Positions 1 through 12,156 are shown, counted from the stretch's first letter. The stretch is DNA of 64,000 nt from Ptychodera flava (GCF_041260155.1 NW_027248277.1:4004501-4068500), one strand, 5' to 3'. Notes: generated from the sequence alone by a model not told the origin. Made by a program: numbers and translations.

Positions 1-412
1 GAAATTTGGTATACAGGCTCCTACAGTTGGACTAAATATGATTGATTGAAATTATGATGAAATCTGTAATTTTATTTTATTTGCAGCAACTTTTGCCATT
101 TTTGGTCAGAATATTGGATTTCGCAAAAACACTTCTTGTCAGATAGCTTTGGTTGACATGTTCTTAGAGATGATCTTAATGTGATATGTTTAAATTATGA
201 TGACATCTTCAATTGTGTATTTTTGCAGCTATTTGGGCCATTTTTTCTGGCCAATGAGATGAGCTATCAACGATTTCCACCTTCTTTATTTACATGTGTC
301 AAAAATAGTTGTTCTTTGCATAACACAGCAAGCTATATCGGCCGCTAGGTTGCTTGTTTATCAAAATTATGGCAAAAGTCAGAAAAAATAGACTGTGGTA
401 TATTTTATACAG
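1..412. repeat. Diverged AT-rich repeat, no gene recognised
   Basis: No coding sequence is recognised here. Two stretches (about 55-150 and 190-260) share a pattern of a T-rich run, then gcaattttt-like text, then atttttggtca. The same pattern recurs in four or so copies at 54.88-55.56 kb. I read both as old members of one low-complexity repeat family. The match was made by eye. Confidence 0.4.
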
Positions 413-518
413 GTGACAAAATAGACTTTGATGCTCTAAGGGTTTCTGATCAGCAAAGGCTACTTAAGATTGTAAATGTACAGTACTTATTGCCAATCTA
501 CGGAAATTTGTCTCAAAG
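413..518 (+). CDS. Candidate short exon upstream of the TRADD-N-like exon
   Basis: An acceptor-like tttatacag precedes this segment and a donor-like AAG|GTAGTC follows it. Between them one frame is open and reads like protein (DFDALRVSDQQRLLKIVN). The difficulty is phase: the segment would end with two carried bases, while the exon at 605 needs one. It may therefore be a decayed or chance exon, or the real junction may differ. I do not recognise a domain in it. Confidence 0.25.
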
Positions 519-604
519 GTAGTCTGTTTTATAAAACCTGAAATAGAAATGGTCCATGACACATCAAAATCTACGTAACACTAATTTCTTTATATTTCTT
601 GTAG

Positions 605-1688
605 ATTCCACTGATTTTGCAGTCAAAGTTGAATTAAATAAAGAACTCTTCCAACAAAAACTTAGAGACCTTGATGAACATGAACCACCAAGTAGTGTCA
701 GGAAGGAAAAAGAGAAAGTCAACACTGCATGGGAGGAGTGCAATGGAGAATTTGAGAAAAATGCAAATAAGATGAAGAAGAATGAAGAAAGCCAGCAGAT
801 AGTACACTACAATTGTACGGAACATTTAGGTAATGTCAAAGTAAACGGTACCGAGAAGAGTTCATTAGCAATCCACCTTGACCTACCCACTGTGTATAAC
901 CTGTACAGATTAGAACACACATGTCTATCTGGTAGTTTTCCTGACTCATTTGAACCACTATTGATAACTGATAAGATGAGAGAGGAGGCTGACAAAGTTG
1001 GATTACAACTCAAGTTGAAAGCAACATATGACCAAGCCAGATTTGATGAACTGGAACTGTTCTTCATAAATAGTAAGTTTACATTGTCTAATGAGGTTCC
1101 TTATATGAGTATTGTAACTACTGGACTTGATCATACACCTGATGTTTCTGAATGTTTTATCAAATCTTTGAGGATTTGTCTAACATTTATCTCACCTTGC
1201 AAACGATAACTGAAGTACTTCCTACATTCACTTCAAATTCAGATTTGGGTTGAAATTATTTAAGTGAAACACAATCAACCACCTTTAAACTGCAGATTGT
1301 CTGAACAACTTGTAAATTGTTTTCTTTCAGGAGATGGTGGTGGACTTGAACCAGTCAAAGTCTACGATGATGTCATTGAAGGAAAGGCTGAAGAGATACA
1401 CATTGATGTAGGTTTCTTAACATTCATACACCTACCAAAAAAGTGAACACCCAATTCAATAAAGATACCATCACTGCAGCTTCAGAGAATTTGCAATATC
1501 ACACATCAGCCTTTAATTGTCAAAGACAGGCATAATAATGATATCATTAAACCAATGAAATAATTGACAAACACATAAACCCTTTTGCACTTTGACATTA
1601 ACAATTTCAGGATGAAGACACTGATCAGAAATCTGGCACTGTAGCCACAGAAAGAGTTACGGTAGTTCTAAGATTGAACAAGGACAGA
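605..1688 (+). CDS. TRADD-N-like domain exons (605-1072, 1331-1407, 1611-1688)
   Basis: Three exons join in phase. Exon 605-1072 follows ttcttgtag and ends before GTAAGT. Exon 1331-1407 follows ttctttcag. Exon 1611-1688 follows aatttcag and ends before GTAAGT. The first exon encodes a lysine- and glutamate-rich helix, then a region of about 85 residues beginning SSLAIHLDLPTVYNLYRLEH and containing LLITDKMREEADKVGL. From memory this pattern resembles the TRADD-N-like module of invertebrate death-domain-type adaptors and NLR-like proteins; the assignment is tentative. Exons 2 and 3 are acidic (EEIHID, DEDTDQ) and probably form a linker. Downstream lies a coiled-coil exon, and 59 kb away an NHL exon on the same strand. 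The true start codon is not identified, because the ATG at 556 lies in the presumed intron. Confidence 0.5.
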
Positions 1689-2371
1689 GTAAGTAACTGA
1701 AAATTAAGTTGTTTTTATTTCTTTTGCAGCCTCAGCACCTGATATTCAGATGCAAATCACATAAAATTTACATTATTATCAGTATGAATAATTGTTTACT
1801 GAGGAGTGTATGTATCACCACATATTCCACAATGCAATAGTGATCCTTTCCCACCTCTCACCCTGGACATCCACAGTACTGTTTAAGATAAAGTAGAATA
1901 GGCCTCAGGGACAGACATTATATTAATTATTTCTGATCTACCACTTGTTGTGGGCTCATTTTAACTTCTTGGAGAAGAATTTTCACAATCTTTTATTTTC
2001 TCCATAGAGTTATCACAGGGTGGTGGCTATTTAAATTTTAAATATAGGTATATGTTGGTTAATTTGTTTGTCTAGTTCCAAACTTTGCTCAGTGACCCCC
2101 TGGTTTTAATTCTTGATTTGGTAAGAGCATGGTTTAAAGTTTAATTGAGGAAAGTTTTAGCAAACCTTTAAGTTTTTCACTTTCAAGGCATGTACAATGA
2201 ATGCATTCAATGATATTGATCACAGAAAAAACTAAATTTAGTGAATATATTTGTCACTTAATAACATAATTACACTGAATTTCATATTAATTACATATAA
2301 TTAGCATCTATCCAATCATATACTGAAATGTTTAACATTGGCATGAATCTGTACATTTTTGTTGCTCTCAG

Positions 2372-3060
2372 CCCTGCAAGATAACCAGCCTGAATCCGCG
2401 ATCGAAAGGGCGACTCTAGAAACTCAACTGAAGGAGGCAAAGGAAGAGAATGCTACTTTGCAAGAGAGATGTAAGGAACTTACAAAGAAGTTAGACAGTA
2501 CTCAACAGGCATTGGTGAGGCAACGCATTGGTAACAGTGTCGAGAGAGAGAAATTAGGGTCTGAACTCAAAGAGAACCAGAAGCTGGTCAAGGAACTTCA
2601 GAATAAAGTGGATGTATTAGAATATAAATTGGTACTATCCTACCTGAAGAAAGCAGGAGACAAAGGTATGGTATCTTTGACTGTGTGTATTAGTCATTAT
2701 TTGGATATCTTTGAATCCATTATTTGCTGAGTAACTGATTGACTCTATTGGTGTCAATGAGTGCCTTCTGCTTTGTTGGTGTTGGTCAACACTTGGTTAA
2801 ATTTGCAATGGCAAAACTTTTGAAATGACAATCAGCCACCTATCATTGCAGGTATAAATTAAGTTTCCAATGACTTTACTTTCATTTTTCATCAAATAAT
2901 CAAAGAATAGCCTATAGTAAATAGTTTTGGAAATCTGAAAATGTTGGCATTTGTTGAATATCATCTCAATCTTTAACAATTGTAAGGATGTATACTCAAA
3001 TGATAACATTAAACATTTGCTGTAAAGCAATAATTATTTGCTCATGTGTAGACCCAACAG
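2372..3060 (+). CDS. Coiled-coil exon (2372-2665) plus 9-nt microexon (3052-3060)
   Basis: After tgctctcag one frame stays open to a donor at 2666. It encodes a heptad-rich helix: LETQLKEAKEENATLQERCK, then ELQNKVDVLEYKLVLSYLKK. A second acceptor (tgtgtag) and a strong donor (GTAAGTG at 3061) bracket nine bases encoding about DPT, which keeps phase 1. The NHL exon at 62166 also opens in phase 1, so the splice chain coiled coil - microexon - NHL is frame-consistent. Two weak points remain. Exon 1611-1688 ends in phase 0 while this exon, taken from 2372, needs one carried base. An acceptor at 2388/2389 would fix that, or a missed exon lies between. The microexon rests on splice signals alone. 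Confidence 0.5.
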
Positions 3061-3099
3061 GTAAGTGATGTCCGATCGTCATTGAATGTTACCGAAGGC

Positions 3100-6000
3100 A
3101 TAGTTAATCCCGGTTAAACAACGCAATTGATTTCTACCGTGGGTTCTAGCCAGGCCGTTTTTGTGCCAAGCGAGACCACACAGCCTGTTTCTGGGCAAGT
3201 TGCTTCCGGTGCTGGGGGTCCTGGACTTATGCATACTAACCAGATTGTCCAAGGACCAATCCCACAACAGAGCGAGATAGCACCAGCTGGAGCACAATTA
3301 GGTCATCCTAATTTCAACCAGGCTGCAGTAGGTGGGGTCCCTGGTTATATGTACGCTACTCAAGTGAACCAAGGACTCTTACCACAACAGGGTGGGGCAG
3401 GCCAATCATACTCTGTCCCAACCTAGGGATCAGATGGGCCATCCTAACATCAACCAATATTCTACACAGTACCAAGGTTCAATGTTTGCCCCTAATGGTC
3501 AAAATCAAGGCCCTTACCAAGGGAATTTCTAACAAACCGGCACTTTTTTAGCCATATGGAAATTATCCTCCCTTTTTCCAACCTGGCACATATTACCAGC
3601 CTCCAGGTTGGAATTACTTTAACCCAGTTGTCCCTGGACAACAGCTACCGTATCATCACCCAGTCGGGATGAATGTTACGCAGCCCGGGTTTCAACAACC
3701 GGTCCCTAACGTGGGTACAGGGCTTCCTGTTGAACACACTTGCCCAACGGGGCCTACACCAGTGCAGAACCGCTCACCTTCAAGGACTGCCTCTCGCTCG
3801 ACGCATAAGTCGGTTTCCGCTGGCAGGGAACGTCCTGGTGTTAAACGCGTACATACGTCTCCTGCGAATGTGAGTTGTCCTGGTGTCCCTTGTGACGGGA
3901 CCACCGGGTCGATGCGTACCAGGCGGCCTAGCACAGTGGGGCACCCTCCAGCGGTTAGAACTGGCTCTCAGGCGGTGCCCACTGTTGCAACAAAGAGCAA
4001 GTCTCAATCTCATGACGCTCATAGGCGTCACTCAACCCAAGCGTCAGCGATGAGGATAGTGAGGATGGCTTACCGCCCACGTCGCACTCTCGCGATATTG
4101 GCATCGACCTTGACAGTGTGTCCGTCAGCGCTCCCTCTGAGGATGGCAAATTGGACGGTCACGAGTCTGACGCAGCCGCACCCCAATCAGTTGCCAGCGA
4201 TGCTAGGTCAACTCGAGGGAAGGGGACGCAGAGGAATCACAGTCTTATGTCGGGAATACCGTTGAAAAGACATCAGACAGTTATTTCCGTCGTTGTTATG
4301 GATATATCTATAAGACATTTGGGGAGGAGTGTCCTCCACCTCCCCCGCCACCTCGGCCTGAATCTCACGTGTTATCGTATGTCAACCCAACAGAGAAACA
4401 GACAGAACCTCGTACTTTGCCTAACTCTCTCGCGCTTAAAACCGCAATAACGAAAGTTCAGAACGAGATTGCAGGGAACAATGCTAACACCCTGCCATTA
4501 CCTATTGGTAAATTACCGGCAGCGTCCAACCTCATGCGCAATAAAAGATATAAGACGCATGACTCATTATTCACAGCCGGCCTCCCTAAATTGGATGCAG
4601 ACCCGTAAGGTGGATAATCAAGCTGGCTCGTTTAAATCTGTCACGATTGACCGTGCTTTGTTACAAATAGTAGGTCAGTCTGTCAACGCGACAGTAAGGA
4701 CACTCTCTCGCTTGGACTGGCTCGTTGCTCAATTGGTACGTATTGCCGAGTCCACTGATCGCCCAGACCAATTTTCGGATTTGACTCAAGCCGTGGGAAA
4801 CACCCTCGTGCATGGACTCGAGTTTTCCGTCATGTTATGCTACATGCTACATGCTACATGCTATGCTACAGTTATTGGAGTGTGATGCGTTTCTAACTCG
4901 CTCTTCGGTCCAATTAACTGACGAGCTTAAAGCCAGGGCCCGTGTTGTGCTCTTGGATCCTAAGGCTCTATTCGCTGGCAAGCTCGCTGAATTCGCCAAA
5001 GAGGCCACAAAAGCTGTTCAGAGTAATGCTTGGCTATTTGGTCGGGACGGACGGAAGTTGGATGGCACTGGGGCTACACACCCGAAAAAGTCCTCCAAGA
5101 AGTCTAAGCCCAAGTTTTAGGCACAGTCTAAGTCATTTCGTACTCTTGACAAAGACAATAGAAATAAGACTAAGAAGCAATTTTCAACGTCAACTTTGTC
5201 GAATGCGAGCCCCAAAGGTCAGCGCTCCTGACGCCCTAATAACGCTACCGCCCATTCTGTTGCGAGACATTTTGGTGGGAGGGCGTCTTCGTCACTTTGC
5301 CACCGAGTGACAGAAAGTGACAAACGATCATTGGGTATTGTCAGTGGTCCAGATGGGTACAAACCATTTTTTTTGACCGACCCCCTTCTGGCGTGGGACC
5401 CACCGTGTTTCGCCCGTCAGACAAGCCCATACTCGGCGACTATGGCCAAAGCAGTGCAAGGGCTGATGTCAAAAAACGCGAATTGTAAACCCCTCTGTAG
5501 ACGGCCCGGGGTTTTACAACCATTTCTTCCTCGTCCCCAAAAAGACGGGGGGAAGCAATTCTCAACCTAAGATCACTAAACCGGTTTCTGCAAGTAGAAT
5601 CGTTCTCCATGGAAACCAGTCAGTCCATTCTAGCCATGGTGCAGCCCAGCGATTGGATGGTCTCCATAGACCTCACGGACGTGCACTTTCATATCGCCAT
5701 TCACAAGGACTTTTCGAAAGTACCTGCGGTTCTCAATAAACGGGATTATTTACGAGTACATAGTTCTCCATTTGGCCCAGCATCAGCACCTCGCGTGTTT
5801 AACAGAGTAGTGCTGGAGCTAATAGGGTTCATCCACCGCCAATCCATCAGAACACATCCGTATCTCGACGATTGATGTCAAAAAAGAGACGTACTCAAAT
5901 CACATCTCACCCTGGTCTGGTCAATTCTCCTCCACCTCGGGTCATCCCGAGTGTAGAGAAGTCAACTCTCACCCCTTCACGCGACATGGCGTTCATTTGG

Positions 6001-6640
6001 ATGAGGCTCATTACTCACTCAGGGATTGTTTGCCCAACACAGGAACGAGTGGACAGACTGTTAGCTGTTATCAACTCTATCCTGCCCCGTACATCTATCC
6101 CAGTCAAGCTCCTGCTGGAAGCTATCGGCATGATGGTCTCTATGCTGGCAATCATTCCCTGGGTGCGCTTCGCCTCCGACTGATTCAGCTGTATTTGTTG
6201 GCACTTTGGTGCCCCACTCGACAGCCAATTACATAAGTTATTCGTGTGAGACCAGCTCTCCGTGCCCACCTAGGGTGGTGGTTGGACACGGAGAACTTGC
6301 TGAAGGGTGTCCCCCTGCAGGTACCACCGCCCACTCAGTTTTTGTTCACGGACACCTCCACCACTGGTTTGGGAGCGCACCTGGACGAACTGACAGCATC
6401 GGGCAGTTGGTTGGACAACCAACAGGAGCGCCACATCAATTGGCTAGAACTCCAAGCGGTGTTCCTGCCGCTCAAGCGCTTTCAGCAGTCAGTAACCAAC
6501 CAGCATGTCCTGGTCAATACAGACAATGCTACAATGGTTGCCTAAATAAACAAGATGGGAGGGACCAGATCCCCAACACTGTGTTACCTGGCATGGGACT
6601 CATTCATGTGGTGCAAGGAACACAACATTGCCGACCCCCT
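3100..6640 (+). mobile_element. DIRS-like tyrosine-recombinase retroelement, fossil
   Basis: A proline/glutamine-rich, gag-like region lies at about 3.12-5.15 kb. A reverse transcriptase of the DIRS type lies at about 5.3-6.0 kb, recognised by VSIDLTDVHFHIAIH, SPFGPASAPRVF and a YLDD box. An RNase H follows at about 6.25-6.6 kb with LFTDTSTTGLGAHL and HINWLELQAV. The methyltransferase and the element's own recombinase were not seen, and I could not find terminal repeats. The copy is clearly dead, with on the order of ten reading-frame breaks, and looks old. It begins about 40 bp downstream of the donor at 3061, so it lies in the presumed host intron. Confidence 0.75.
4833..4870. repeat. Short ATGCTAC tandem repeat
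   Basis: Four to five head-to-tail copies of a 7-bp unit (atgctac) lie inside the gag-like part of the DIRS fossil. This looks like local slippage expansion. Confidence 0.8.
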
Positions 6641-7208
6641 GTGTGGAGATCGACATTATTTCTGAGGCCTTGCTTCAATGTAAAGCCAGATGACAAAGTA
6701 TGGTACTGTAATTCACCCCTGGGCGAAAATAAATTAGGCTCCATGATGAAAGATATCTCCAAAGCGGCAAATTTGTCGACAACCTACACAAATCACTGTG
6801 TCAGGGCAACTGCGTGCACTTTGCTAGATTCTGCTGGTTGAGACGAGGCACATCATGTACTTCACGGCCCATAAAAACGAAGCCAGTGTCAGATCATATA
6901 CAAACAAACTCACCTCTGATCAGAGCCATGGAATGTCTGGTATCCTATCTAAAAGCCTGGGTTACCAAACTGAACACAACGGGGTGGTAAGTGTTGAAAT
7001 ATATCGTAATTCTGCTGTCACTACAGTGGGCAGTGACGTGCACCGCCTCAAGCTCAAAACACCATCGTGCCCGTGGCATCTCGACAAACTCCTGCAGACT
7101 CTAGCATCGCCGCCATTTCAAATACCCACAACCAGAGTGCTGCATCGTTATATTCACAGTTGCACTTTTAGTGGTCCCGTAAATGTCAGTATTATACACA
7201 AAAATTGA
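6641..7208 (+). pseudogene. Crypton/DUF3504-type tyrosine recombinase C-terminal remnant
   Basis: Translated text matches the C-terminal part of the DUF3504 (Crypton-derived, ZMYM2/KIAA1958-like) recombinase fold. It shows WYCNSPLGENKLGSMMKDIS, then YTNHCVRAT (the H-x-x-R box), then about 20 residues on FTAHKNEASVRSYTNK with the catalytic-type tyrosine. The tail ends TFSGPVNVSIIHKN, a GPVN pattern common at the end of such proteins. An in-frame stop and a frame change lie near 6840-6860, so this copy cannot encode a whole protein. It starts where DIRS similarity stops, which suggests a junction between two elements rather than one protein. It could be a Crypton remnant or a broken host gene derived from one. 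Confidence 0.6.
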
Positions 7209-7656
7209 AGAAAAACACAATCTGTGCACTGCCGATCCATCTCTCGCGTTGAAGCTTATTCAAATATGGCGGCACCAAGTACGCAGGGTTACATAGATGA
7301 TGTAATTTCATTCACATGATTCAGGTTGTATTCATATGTAAATATTTTATTGAATTGACCTTTCAGAGTGTTGTACACGCGTGTTGTATTGTTGACAGTT
7401 ACGTTTGTTCTACCGTATCATTTCAAAATAAATATTCGTTTGACGATGTGATACGAAACTCACAGTTGTGCAAGTCTACGTATATTTCGAGTGTTGGATG
7501 TTTCTGGAGAAGGTTAAAATGCTTGTTCTGGGGCCCATTTCATTTAACCACTGTTTTGAAGCAAACAACGTTCTCCATAAATATTTGAATACGGCCCTCT
7601 TTTTATCTATATTAATGTCTACAAAAGTAATAACGTGAAGTTGATATAATATAATA
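7209..7656. other. No gene recognised
   Basis: Mixed-composition sequence between the recombinase remnant and a fold-back repeat. A 90-codon plus-strand ORF (7316-7588) has no recognisable motif or splice context. Confidence 0.5.
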
Positions 7657-7798
7657 GCAATAACCCCCGCTGAGGACGGGTATACCACTCGATATAGCAC
7701 AATTCACTCCATATATGCACTTGTTTACGGCTCATGCATATATGTCGTGAATTGTGCTATATCTCGTGGTATACCCGTCCTCAGCGGGGGGTTATTGC
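7657..7798. repeat. Fold-back element with 51-bp arms
   Basis: The left arm (7657-7707) and right arm (7747-7798) are reverse complements with two mismatches and one inserted G. The outer ends read gcaataaccccc and ggggggttattgc. The 39-bp spacer contains a further catatatgca/tgcatatatg pair, so nearly the whole unit can fold. It has the shape of a short fold-back MITE. The possible target duplication (taat) is too short to trust. Confidence 0.8.
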
Positions 7799-7805
7799 TT
7801 AATTA

Positions 7806-8336
7806 ATCCCTATATGCCAAAAATCAGACCTTTAGCTCTATTCGCTTGCCCAGAATTAGATATGTCCATAATTAATGAGGTAAAGCGTGTGTTGTCATAA
7901 GGTCTCCCATCCTACTAAATATAAAGGACATAGCACTTGTGGTTACTTATTTATTGACATAAACGTATATTTTAGGTAAAAGGTCATCGAGGTCACATGA
8001 CATTTGGTCAAAAAATTTCTATCCTATAGTCATCCCTATATACCAAAAATCAGACATCCAGCTCTATTGGCCTGCTCAGAATTAGATATGTGCATAATTA
8101 GTGAGGTACAGTATGTAACATAATAAGGTCTTCCATCATACCAAATATGAAGGGTGTACCACTTGTGGTTACTGAGTTATGGACAAATATGTTATTGGAA
8201 ATCAAAGGTCACCGAGGTCAAGTGACGTTTTGTCAAAAAAATTGTATTGCTAACTTATCCCTATATACCAAAAATCAGACCTCTCTCTATTGGCTTGTTC
8301 AAAATTAGATATGCACATAATTAATGAGTTACAATA
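7806..8336. repeat. 225-bp satellite, left block (about 2.4 units)
   Basis: Landmarks such as ccctata(t)accaaaaatcagac recur at about 7808, 8034 and 8259, giving a period near 225 bp. Each unit also carries a cataattaatgag(g/t)tac segment and an aggtca-rich segment. The block is interrupted at 8335-8336 (TA) by the pogo-like transposon and resumes at 31676 on the other side. Confidence 0.8.
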
Positions 8337-8881
8337 CTGTATAGCGTTTTTAATTTGCGGGGATAAAGTTTGGCGCATTTCCGTTTGGCAAACAATTGGC
8401 GACATTTTAATTTGGCTGTCGGCAAACTTGTAAGAAAAGTACTAGTTGCCCGTTTTACTGTATGCTGTAAACTCTTTTGTAGCAACAAAAAGTTTGATTG
8501 CCAGTTCAACAATGGAGCAATTTGCGGATCCACTTGCGCGCTACTTTTGCCTCTTTCACACCTTATACGTGTGAAAGAGGACGACATGCCGTCAAAGGAA
8601 AAACGTTTTGCAGCCAGAAGATGAAAGGACAGAAAGCATAAAAACGAGAATTTTCAAGCAAACAAAATCACTTGCTCTATGCTGCTGTTCGTGACACTAG
8701 TAATTGAGTCATTCCACAGTAAAGTGCAACCACTTTGTGGCAATAAGGTCAAAAATTAAATTCATTAATCTGAATCTAAAAATTGAGTGGGTGGACAGTA
8801 CTACAGGGTGTCATTTAAAAATATTTTTTTAAGATAAATAATTTCTTTGTTTAAGAAGGAGGGCAAATTGTCGAGGCAACA

Positions 8882-11029
8882 GTAACGTGTGTAACATGGA
8901 CAGACATGACATTGTGTTGTATTTGATCACATGTATGTCATTATGATCCCTGTGCCAAGTTTTAAAGAAACCCATTAGTCTACAAGAACTAGAAACACAC
9001 TTCAGAAGATATTTAATCTGAAATATTATCAGAAGAGGAGGATATCTGATGCAATGTTATGGCAACTAGCAACGTATGTAACATGGACAGACACTGGATT
9101 GGCTTTATACACAAATTTTGTGTGTTCCAATCTGAATAAATGTACTTGATTGATTTATATATGTATATGTCATGACGAAGTTAAATACCTCAGAATTATG
9201 AAGTGAATTGTTATAAATTGGCTCTGTGGGTAATCATATAGTAGAGGAGGGAAGACCCCTGTATTGTCTATGGGATAACGTAATATGTAACATTGGACAG
9301 ACATCATCAGTTCCGTCCAATTTGTTCATAAAGGATATGGGCATCTGAGGTGCATCAATAGTTGTAAAGAAAGCTTTCAGTAACTTTCTGATACAGATAG
9401 AATTGTCACACTAAAAACCAAATTAACCCCTTGACTACCTATGGCGCCGGATATATCCGGCGCCATATTGAATTACCATATACCTTGAGTGCCGAAATAT
9501 CCGGCACAGTTAAATAGGCGTATTTGCTTCGTTTTTGTCGCTAAAATCCCGTAATTTCGGCGTCGGTACGCAGTGCGACTAAGATTGATGTATTCCGACC
9601 TGGCCTGAATGTGATTGCGCCCCCGTACGTCCGACTATGGCCAAAATCCGAAAGCAAATGTCGTGACCCATGACCTCGACCCTGAAAGGTCAGGCTGATC
9701 ACAGAAGCCTTGCGCTGATTGTTTACAGTTTTCAGAAGTACGGACGATCGCGAAGATGTTTATGGTTTTTTTTTTAATAAAATGAAATGTTTATTTATTG
9801 AAAACAAATGATTTATATGTAAAGTGTTCTATTAACAGCAATATTCGTGAATGAAATAGAGGAAATACAATTTTTTACTATAAGCCAGTGAAATTTTATA
9901 GCAGCCATATTATCAATATGAATGGTCACATGACTGGTCATGTGTTTGGTCATGTGATATGTTGTTCTCTAAAATGTATTTTTAAATATTGTGATTTATT
10001 TTTTGATAAATCATAATCATTTTAGAAGCATGTTTCTGCAAGGAAGACATAAAGCAGGTGTTTACAAATATAAAATGTGTTGATTTTCAAATACAGAATC
10101 ATGTCAGATGCTGATGTTTGTGGTTCATTTACTCTGCCTTTTGTGAGAAAAATCTTAAATAGGTACATCTATAAATAAAGTAAAGGGTAGTTATTATTAC
10201 ATATATGTAAAGACAATGCCATGAAAATTGCAACTGTATTCAAATTTGCGTCATTTTATGGATTCAAAACACGTCCTGATGCTTCAAATATTCATATTCT
10301 TTGCCAACTCTGGTCACATGTGTCATGTGATCAGTCACGTGACCTGGAAATACAAAACTTATGTATGAAAAAGTGGGAAATTTCATGCTGATTCAGAAAA
10401 TATATGGTTTATTGGTACTTACTTAATTTTTACTCTAAGCAGTGTTCATGCAATGACCACACCCAAGATTTTATCAATATTTACATAAGGGGCCTGGTAT
10501 ATAGGAATACATTGGCCTTGGTAGTCAAGGGGTTAACATTATTCTATCCAGTATTTAATTAAACTACAATTATTCTCTCTAGTATTTAATTAAACTACAA
10601 TTACTTCCACGCGTGTAACACGGTAACGCATGTAACAAGGAGGACAGACATCCTGCCATTCAGGTGCTCTCAGTAATGGTGGCCATTGGATTAATTGGAT
10701 TATATTCAGTTGCTCCATAAAACATGAAATTGGGGCACCCTCAAATGACAACATTTCAGCAATGTATATCAAAAGAATTTTTTTTTAAATCTTGATTTTG
10801 GAAATGAGGTAATGCGTGTAACATGTGGACAGACGCCTCCAAAAATATTTTTAATTGCAAGAGAACCAAAGCTTCAATAAAGACAGAATAAAGAATGATA
10901 CATAGTGGATGATTTCATTGTTAGTCAAATGTATGAGTGGTCTGTTGCAGCTTACAGCCTTCACTATATTTATTGTTCTCATATTATCAATTCGCATAGA
11001 GTTGCACAGACATAGTTACACGCGTTGCC
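8882..11029. repeat. Dispersed GTAACATGGACAGACAT motif repeats
   Basis: Five direct copies of a motif of about 24 bp with core GTAACATGGACAGACAT lie at about 8882-8907, 9070-9094, 9276-9304, 10623-10651 and 10809-10835. A likely inverted copy sits at 11007-11029. Most are preceded by aacg(c/t)(g/a)t. The intervening sequence is not alike, so this is a motif series rather than a tandem array. All copies lie in the long 5' region of the pogo-like element. Confidence 0.7.
9427..10532. mobile_element. PiggyBac-like non-autonomous element (1106 bp)
   Basis: The element starts CCCCTTGACTACC and ends GGTAGTCAAGGGG, and TTAA flanks both ends (9423-9426, 10533-10536). This is the piggyBac signature of TTAA duplication and C-rich ends. 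No transposase is seen. Near the left end, 9440-9467 is a perfect 28-bp palindrome built on ggcgccggatatatccggcg. The interior is AT-rich with several cacgtg and tcatgtga sites. Confidence 0.8.
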
Positions 11030-11039
11030 AATATTTTTT

Positions 11040-11577
11040 TGCATAATATTTGGCCCTTGCCTAGTGTGTTTTATTTTCCAAGAATAAATTTAGATCGTAA
11101 CCAGACAAGGGCACCATAAAAATAAACTTCGCACATACAGAGAGTTGAAAAAAGATTTTTCTCTCGAAAGCTACCTTCATGTTATAAAAAGCCAGATCAC
11201 AGATCAGCCCTGTGCAAGTTACGCATTAGTGCACACATACTACACATAGAAACAGGTAGATATAGAAACCTTGATGTCATAGACAGAGCATGCCCAATTT
11301 GCCAAAACCAACAAGTAGAAGATGAGATACATTTCTTTTTCATTGCAAAGGATACACAGACATTAGACATGATTTTTTCAGTAAACTAAACATTTGTTAA
11401 AACGCATTCAGAGGCACACAAGACCTTGTAAGCATCTTTTCAAGGACAGATAAAGCATCACTATGTGAATTGGAAAATACATACATACATGTTTTAAACT
11501 CAGACAAGACAAAATGAAAAAGACAAAGTAAACTATTTATGAACCTTTAATATGTTGACCTCATGTATAGATATTTA

Positions 11578-11614
<37 letters not shown>

Positions 11615-11740
11615 TCTTTCATTGTTGTTTTTGCAAAACCTTTATTGTACTTTATGATCAAGATCCCAACTGGGATACGATTTCAATAAAGGCTTACTTT
11701 ACTTTACTTTACTTTACTTTACTTTACATTACTACTTTGC
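11040..11740 (+). mobile_element. LINE 3'-end fragment with TTTAC tail
   Basis: The text around 11255-11370 encodes the cysteine/histidine tail typical of LINE ORF2 C-termini: ETGRYRNLDVIDRACPICQN, then VEDEIHFFFHCKGY. This is followed by an untranslated stretch, a (TA)n run at about 11572-11613, and a terminal pentanucleotide tail of five or more ttact units (about 11693-11727). The copy is 5'-truncated with several stops. The clade is uncertain within the Jockey/CR1/L2 group. Confidence 0.65.
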
Positions 11741-12156
11741 ATTTGAAATTAATTCAAATAGTATCAATATTGTAAATATTCCTTCCTAATGTAACAGGGG
11801 TACAAAATGTCACAAAATGGTGAGCAAATAGAGGCCATATTTACAAAGATAAAAATCTACAATTTTGTTGAGCTGGACATACAACTTTAATATTATTTTT
11901 TATATATGCTCATATGTAGTACTTACTAAAAATAATATCATTCTGTGTGAATGTTGTTATCATTGAAAAAGCTAGCGCTCCAAAATTGGGAATGTCAAAT
12001 GTTGCGCTTTACTGTGGAAAGACTCATTTCCTAACGTCCTAACAGTCAATAGCACGATCAAATCTGAAGCAGTGGTTACAGAAGGGTTCGCTCCCAAAGC
12101 CAACTCAGCCAGGTCTACCAGATCCGAATGACGCCACAAACATCGAGAAGTGTAAC

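Noticed and set aside
1730-1781. Extra exon linking 1611-1688 to 2372-2665
   Set aside because: Its acceptor and phases fit (0 to 1), but the encoded PQHLIFRCKSHKIYII does not look like the neighbouring coiled coil. An alternative acceptor at 2388 is simpler.
3669-4265. 198-aa ORF as a host gene
   Set aside because: Proline/serine-rich text in the gag-like zone of the DIRS fossil, with overlapping ORFs in all frames and no separate support.
7316-7588. 90-aa ORF between two repeats
   Set aside because: No recognisable protein features.
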